A stretch of 7,571 nucleotides of DNA from RGIG2945 sp045540355 (lineage in GTDB: Bacteria; Bacillota; Clostridia; Oscillospirales; Acutalibacteraceae). Shown here one piece after another: positions 6,829-7,571 of this stretch. The stretch covers positions 1-7,571 of the forward strand of contig JAZQHB010000069.1 of the NCBI GenBank assembly GCA_045540355.1, given 5' to 3'. Position 1 is the stretch's first letter. The number at the start of each line of letters is the position of its first letter. The position numbers and the translations under genes are program-made. Below the pieces are notes generated by a model. The model was not told the origin of the DNA. It ran no database searches and was given only the letters and a program-made list of their open reading frames with translations.

Positions 6829-6884
6829 CTCCTCGGAATTTTGAAAATGTGTTCGCAAATTCATTTTAACAGAATTTCGAGGAG
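6829..6884. promoter_or_regulatory. Imperfect inverted repeat over the recombinase leader, including its ribosome binding site
   Basis: CTCCTCGGAATT (6829-6840) and AATTTCGAGGAG (6873-6884) are 12-bp inverted repeats with one mismatch. An inner pair AAAATG (6844-6849)/CATTTT (6862-6867) lies between them. On the minus strand the inner arm of the transcript holds the recombinase Shine-Dalgarno GAGGAG and the upstream arm holds CTCCTC, which could pair with it. If transcription begins upstream of 6884 this could hide the ribosome binding site. If it begins nearer, the repeat could be an operator. Confidence 0.6.
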
Positions 6885-6893
6885 ATTTGTTAA
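6863..6893 (-). promoter_or_regulatory. Candidate recombinase promoter
   Basis: On the minus strand, TTAACA (6893-6888) and TAAAAT (6868-6863) are separated by 19 bp, with a TGT just before the -10 box resembling an extended -10. The start would fall near 6856. The spacing is long, and a second candidate farther upstream (TTGATA at 6955-6950 with TAATAG at 6933-6928) would give a longer leader containing the whole inverted repeat. Confidence 0.35.
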
Positions 6894-6899
6894 GAACAT

Positions 6900-6953
6900 A
6901 CAATAACTTATTATTATTGTTAGTTAACTATTAAAAGATAATATTAAATTATC
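6900..6953. repeat. Cluster of three short palindromes in the divergent intergenic region
   Basis: ACAATAA (6900-6906)/TTATTGT (6914-6920), the perfect 10-bp palindrome TAGTTAACTA (6921-6930) and GATAAT (6937-6942)/ATTATC (6948-6953) follow one another with little space between. They lie between two divergent genes and may be regulator sites. High AT content makes chance palindromes likely. Confidence 0.4.
6917..6944 (+). promoter_or_regulatory. Candidate promoter of the spermidine-synthase-like gene
   Basis: TTGTTA (6917-6922) and TAATAT (6939-6944) are separated by 16 bp, about 30 nt ahead of the start codon. The region is very AT-rich, so matches arise easily by chance. It overlaps the palindromes TAGTTAACTA (6921-6930) and GATAAT/ATTATC (6937-6953), which could be operator sites. 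Confidence 0.35.
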
Positions 6954-6973
6954 AATTTAAAGGATGTGTAATT

Positions 6974-7571
6974 ATGGCAGATTCAAGTATTCATGAAAAA
7001 GAAAATGTTTCTTTATATTTAGATAACTTAACCTTGTTAGAAGATGTTTCAAGTGAACTTCAAAGTGTTCAATTATATAAACATCCTGAGCTTGAAAAAG
7101 TTTTAGTGATTAATGGTGAAATTCAGCATGTTGAAAACTGGATGCCCTATTATCATGAACAACTTGTTCATATTCCAATGATGTTCGTTAAAAATCCGCA
7201 TAAAGTGTTAATTTTTGGCGGTGGAGATTTGTTTGCAGCATCAGAAGTTTTAAAATATAATTCAGTTACACAACTTGTATTATGTGACCATGATAAAAAT
7301 GTAATTGATTTGACTCAAAAATACTATTCGCATTCAAAAGCGATTCTTGATGATCCAAGATTTGAAATATGCATAGAAAATGCTATACACTATATGAATG
7401 ATTGTAACGAGAAATTCGATTTGATTATTGACGATTGTTTTAACTTAGTTGAAGCTTTTGACTCTTCTTCCATTTTTGAACATATGAAATCTCTCCTCAC
7501 GCCAGATGGCGTTTGTTGTAGTTTAGTTTATCGACATATATTTGACAAAGTGACAATGAATAAAACAATTA
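6974..7571 (+). CDS. Spermidine-synthase-like protein (SpeE fold), 3' end outside window
   Basis: The first 199 residues of a protein that runs off the right edge; SpeE proteins are usually about 275-290 aa, so roughly 80-90 residues are missing. It follows the family pattern: VLVINGEIQ (43-51) like the SpeE LVLDGxxQ strand, YHEQLVH (60-66) like YHEMLxH, the nucleotide-binding loop FGGGD (81-85), ILDDPRFEI (124-132) and FDLIIDD (148-154). Three key positions differ: GGGDGG is GGGDLF, the acidic EID at the strand-2 end is DHD (105-107), and the catalytic DSTDP-type segment is DDCFN (153-157). It may thus not transfer aminopropyl groups and could be a related transferase acting on another substrate. 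The ATG has AAAGGA (6959-6964) 9 nt upstream. Half of its leucine codons are TTA (11 of 22), unlike the CTT-rich ABC genes. No speD or other polyamine gene is seen nearby. Confidence 0.8.
   Translation, partial: MADSSIHEKENVSLYLDNLTLLEDVSSELQSVQLYKHPELEKVLVINGEIQHVENWMPYYHEQLVHIPMMFVKNPHKVLIFGGGDLFAASEVLKYNSVTQLVLCDHDKNVIDLTQKYYSHSKAILDDPRFEICIENAIHYMNDCNEKFDLIIDDCFNLVEAFDSSSIFEHMKSLLTPDGVCCSLVYRHIFDKVTMNKTI

Overview
The window looks like accessory DNA from a low-to-moderate GC Firmicute, most likely a gut clostridium of the Ruminococcus/Oscillospiraceae kind. This rests on AGGAGG-type ribosome binding sites, SigA-like promoters, a TnpV-family protein, an AgrA-type LytTR regulator with a GHKL kinase, and codon use. 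The genus is inference; no rRNA or other marker gene is present.

Layout, left to right. Positions 1-243 hold the 3' end of a TnpV-like gene, a family carried by clostridial transposons and integrative elements. It is followed by a hairpin terminator. A good SigA-type promoter (TTGATT, 17 bp, TATAAT) then drives a compact set of four same-strand genes: a LytTR response regulator (357-1070), a short GHKL sensor kinase overlapping it by 4 nt (1067-1810), and two full ABC exporter half-transporters (1874-3691 and 3681-5555, overlapping by 11 nt). A strong hairpin terminator sits between the kinase and the first ABC gene, with almost no room for a new promoter, so exporter expression may depend on readthrough. 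A long hairpin at 5634-5674, U-rich on both strands, closes the operon.

Positions 5675-5909 are gene-free and carry phased direct repeats and inverted TGTCG/CGACA motifs. Next is a complete tyrosine recombinase on the minus strand (5910-6821). Its ribosome binding site lies in one arm of a 12-bp imperfect inverted repeat. A short AT-rich, palindrome-rich divergent region separates it from a spermidine-synthase-like gene on the plus strand (from 6974, cut by the window edge). That gene is rich in TTA codons, unlike the left-hand cassette, which suggests a different origin.

How it may work: the two-component pair probably senses a signal, perhaps a peptide or membrane-acting compound, and controls the heterodimeric exporter. 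The TnpV remnant on one side and the recombinase on the other suggest mobile-element cargo, but no element ends are proven. No precursor peptide, AgrB/AgrD pair or peptidase-containing exporter is visible, so the substrate is unknown.
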